25,490 nucleotides of DNA from NCBI GenBank assembly GCA_007126465.1, contig SLBE01000046.1, forward strand, positions 1 through 25,490, read 5' to 3'. Below the pieces are notes generated by a model that searched no databases, was not told the origin of the DNA, and saw only the letters and a program-made list of their open reading frames with translations. A program made the translations under genes and the position numbers. Below are positions 23,302 through 25,490 of this stretch, piece by piece; within the stretch, counting starts at the first letter, position 1; each line of letters starts with the position of its first letter. The DNA comes from Syntrophomonadaceae bacterium (lineage in GTDB: Bacteria > Bacillota > Dethiobacteria > DTU022).

Positions 23302-23421
23302 CCATCATTTTGTTACATATTATTGGTAGCCATCAAAGCTCAAGTTAGCTTCTATATTATTTGATTTTTAATCCCGTAGTAAAATAAGCACTTTTCAAAC
23401 TAGCAAATGGAGGCACAGTTA

Positions 23422-24102
23422 ATGCCAGAAAAGGTTGCATATGTTTTAGATTTTGATGGAACTATAACAACAAAGGATATTTCAAAAGAGCTGGCAATAC
23501 ATTATAATGAGGATCAGTTTTGGATAATTCACAATGCCTATAAAAAGGGTGAGCTAGGAATGCGTGACTGGTTAGAGCAGTCAGCAGCGTTACTGCCATC
23601 TAACTATGACCAGTTAATTACAACAGCTTTGAATTATGCTACTGTTAGACCCGGATTAACAGATTTTTTGGATTATGCTGCTTCTCAATCAAGGCCGGTG
23701 GTAATTGCCAGTGATGGATTTGGGTTTTATATTGAACCAATTTTAGAATCTGCTGGCATGTTAGATAAAATTACTGGAATCTATAGAAATGATCTTGCGT
23801 TAGATGATCATTGTCTGCCCTTCGTGCGATATCTACATGGTCACAATAATTGCAAGATATGCGGTAATTGTAAGGCTAACCATGTTAATGATTTCGTAAA
23901 TAGCGGATTCCAGGTTGTATTTGTTGGAGACGGGACTAATGATATATACGGTGCTTCAGTTGCGAATTATATCGCAGCCAGGGATCGCCTTGCAGATCTT
24001 TGCAGCATTAGAGAGTTGAATTATCATTCCTGGGAAGATTATTTCGATCTGATCAAGATTAGCAATCTATTATTTTCGCAGGGATTTCAAGGTGCAAGTT
24101 GA
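23422..24102 (+). CDS. HAD-family phosphatase, MtnX-like
   Basis: A 226-residue haloacid-dehalogenase-type phosphatase. The nucleophile and acid are D10 and D12 in LDFDGTIT, the Ser/Thr motif is IASDGFGFYIEP, and the metal-binding end is VGDGTNDI (D170, D174). A cysteine cluster (C131, C144, C147, C150; NCKICGNCKAN) resembles the one in MtnX-type enzymes of methionine salvage and related phosphoserine phosphatase-like proteins. ATG at 23422 follows GGAGG by eight bases; an ATG at 23407 contains that site. It lies 120 bases after ptsI and could dephosphorylate an intermediate of this operon. No other methionine salvage genes are present, so the MtnX name is only structural. Confidence 0.8.
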   Translation: MPEKVAYVLDFDGTITTKDISKELAIHYNEDQFWIIHNAYKKGELGMRDWLEQSAALLPSNYDQLITTALNYATVRPGLTDFLDYAASQSRPVVIASDGFGFYIEPILESAGMLDKITGIYRNDLALDDHCLPFVRYLHGHNNCKICGNCKANHVNDFVNSGFQVVFVGDGTNDIYGASVANYIAARDRLADLCSIRELNYHSWEDYFDLIKISNLLFSQGFQGAS

Positions 24103-24180
24103 ATATTTAATTATTAACAATTAAAAACCTTGTATTGCGAAACTCTTAAGCAGATATGCAAGAGATTAAAGGAGCTAATT

Positions 24181-25490
24181 ATGACAGATATAAATGAATC
24201 TGGAGCTAAATCAAATTTTATTTACACCATGATCAGGGAAGATCTTGCCAAAGGTAGGTTGGGGGACAATCCGGTTCACACCCGCTTCCCACCCGAACCT
24301 AACGGTTACCTGCATATTGGTCATGCCAAGGCAATCCTGCTAAATTATTTTATTGCCAGGGATTTTCAGGGCAAATTTAACCTGCGTTTTGATGATACCA
24401 ACCCGATCAAAGAAGAGCAGGAATTCGTTGATTCAATTATTGACGATATACGCTGGCTTGGTGCGGATTGGGAAGATCGTCTATTTTTCAGCTCTGACTA
24501 TTTTGAAGTAAAGTATCAGTTTGCCTGCCGCCTGATCGAGGCCGGCATGGCTTACGTCTGTGATTTAAACCAGGAAGAGATCAGGGAATATCGTGGGACG
24601 CTGACCGAACCGGGAACTGAAAGCCCCTATCGTAATCGTTCTGTGGAAGAAAACCTTGAACTATTTGAACGAATGCGTAAAGGAGAATTCCCCACGGGAA
24701 GCAGGGTTCTGAGGGCTAAAATAGATATGGCTTCTGGTAACCTTAACTTGCGAGATCCTGTTATCTACCGCATTTTACATGCCGATCACCACCGCACCGG
24801 TGACAAATGGTGCATTTACCCGATGTATGATTTCGATCACCCTTTTTCTGACTGCCTGGAAGGGATTACCCATTCTCTTTGTTCGATCGAATATACCGAT
24901 CACCGCCCTCTATATGACTGGATTGTCGATCGCGCTGTCGAACTTGTGCCGGAAGTGGTAAAATATCGCTCCCGCCAGACGGAATTTGCCCGTCTTAACA
25001 TGACTCATACCGTCATGAGTAAACGCAAGCTGCGCCGACTGGTTGAAGAGAAACATGTTTCCGGATGGGATGACCCCCGCATGCCGACCATAGCCGGTCT
25101 GCGCAGAAGAGGGATAACCCCGCAGGCGATTGCTGATTTCCAGGAAAGAGTTGGGGTGTCACGGGCAGAAAGTACCGTAGACCTGGCCATGTTGGAGCAT
25201 TGCATCCGCCAGGAGCTTGAAACTACAGCCCCACGCCTGATGGCTGTTCTTGATCCGGTCAAGGTAGTGATAACCAACTGGGCGGAAGGTAAGACCGAGA
25301 TGTGCAAAATGGAGAATCTGCCCGGCAATGAGAGTGCAGGTAAGCGTGAAGTGCCCTTTAGCAGGGAGATATATATTGAACGTGATGATTTTATGGAGGA
25401 CCCTCCGAAAAAATTTCACCGCCTCAGTCCCGGTAAAGAGGTCCGCCTTAAAGGCGCTTATGTGATTTGCTGCGAAGAAGTAATCAAGGA
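24181..25490 (+). CDS. glnS: glutaminyl-tRNA synthetase (N-terminal 436 residues, cut at the edge)
   Basis: A class I aminoacyl-tRNA synthetase that charges tRNA-Gln. The ATG at 24181 has AAAGGAG six bases upstream. The reading frame stays open to the end of the window. Motifs seen are PPEPNGYLHIGHAKA (HIGH signature), the DDTNP segment, YPMYDFDHPFSDCLEG and VMSKRKL, the KMSKS equivalent of GlnRS, followed by the start of the anticodon-binding barrel. Glu- rather than Gln-specific enzymes lack this combination. The gap of 78 bases from the phosphatase gene has no T-box or terminator. Base composition returns to the GC-richer level of the glmS region. Confidence 0.95.
   Translation, partial: MTDINESGAKSNFIYTMIREDLAKGRLGDNPVHTRFPPEPNGYLHIGHAKAILLNYFIARDFQGKFNLRFDDTNPIKEEQEFVDSIIDDIRWLGADWEDRLFFSSDYFEVKYQFACRLIEAGMAYVCDLNQEEIREYRGTLTEPGTESPYRNRSVEENLELFERMRKGEFPTGSRVLRAKIDMASGNLNLRDPVIYRILHADHHRTGDKWCIYPMYDFDHPFSDCLEGITHSLCSIEYTDHRPLYDWIVDRAVELVPEVVKYRSRQTEFARLNMTHTVMSKRKLRRLVEEKHVSGWDDPRMPTIAGLRRRGITPQAIADFQERVGVSRAESTVDLAMLEHCIRQELETTAPRLMAVLDPVKVVITNWAEGKTEMCKMENLPGNESAGKREVPFSREIYIERDDFMEDPPKKFHRLSPGKEVRLKGAYVICCEEVIK

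Noticed and set aside
23311..23367. Terminator between ptsI and the phosphatase gene
   Set aside because: Only a five-pair AAGCT/AGCTT stem is present and the T-rich stretch is too far from it.
24103..24180. T-box leader for glnS
   Set aside because: Only 78 bases, without T-box sequence, specifier stem or terminator.

Overview
The window looks like chromosomal DNA of a Gram-positive anaerobe, probably class Clostridia. The reasons are strong AGGAGG-type ribosome binding sites, frequent GTG and TTG starts, a cdaA-cdaR-glmM-glmS block, an AmmeMemoRadiSam gene trio, a 'bh protein'-like zinc ribbon protein and corrinoid methyl-transfer genes. The species cannot be named from this alone. No rRNA, tRNA, CRISPR array, insertion sequence or integrase was seen.

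Region 1 (1-1260, minus strand): a paired short-chain chromate transporter (one gene complete, the second entering from the left edge) lies downstream of a MarR-type regulator. The regulator's promoter carries a perfect 11-bp inverted repeat, a likely self-operator. Region 2 (1227-3822, plus): a sigma-A-like promoter and a leader with two hairpins whose loops are complementary precede the Memo-like, AMMECR1 and radical SAM genes, a conserved trio of unsettled function. Region 3 (3836-8936, plus): c-di-AMP synthase CdaA, its membrane partner CdaR, then GlmM and GlmS, which make amino sugars for the cell wall. A hairpin follows glmS. Region 4 (9082-9741): a protein made of two tandem zinc ribbon units.

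Region 5 (about 9880-24102, plus) is the unusual part. Fourteen kilobases of same-strand, closely spaced genes encode a class II aldolase-like protein, galactitol-type PTS components EIIB, EIIC and EIIA, a UroD/MtaA-superfamily methyltransferase, two tandemly duplicated IIB-like small proteins, a corrinoid protein, a SorC-type regulator, a complete acetoin/pyruvate-dehydrogenase-type complex (E1 alpha, E1 beta, E2, E3), HPr, enzyme I and an MtnX-like HAD phosphatase. It reads as a self-contained catabolic unit: its own phosphotransfer chain imports and phosphorylates a polyol or sugar-like substrate, an aldolase-fold protein and a corrinoid methyl-transfer pair process it, and a 2-oxoacid or acetoin dehydrogenase turns a product into acyl-CoA plus NADH. 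A methylated (methoxylated) carbohydrate is one inferred substrate; nothing in the sequence fixes it. Several of its proteins deviate at key residues. Hand-counted GC in sampled lines is about 40% here against about 49% in regions 2-3 and about 52% in glnS, which fits an acquired block. Region 6 (24181-end): glutaminyl-tRNA synthetase, cut by the right edge.
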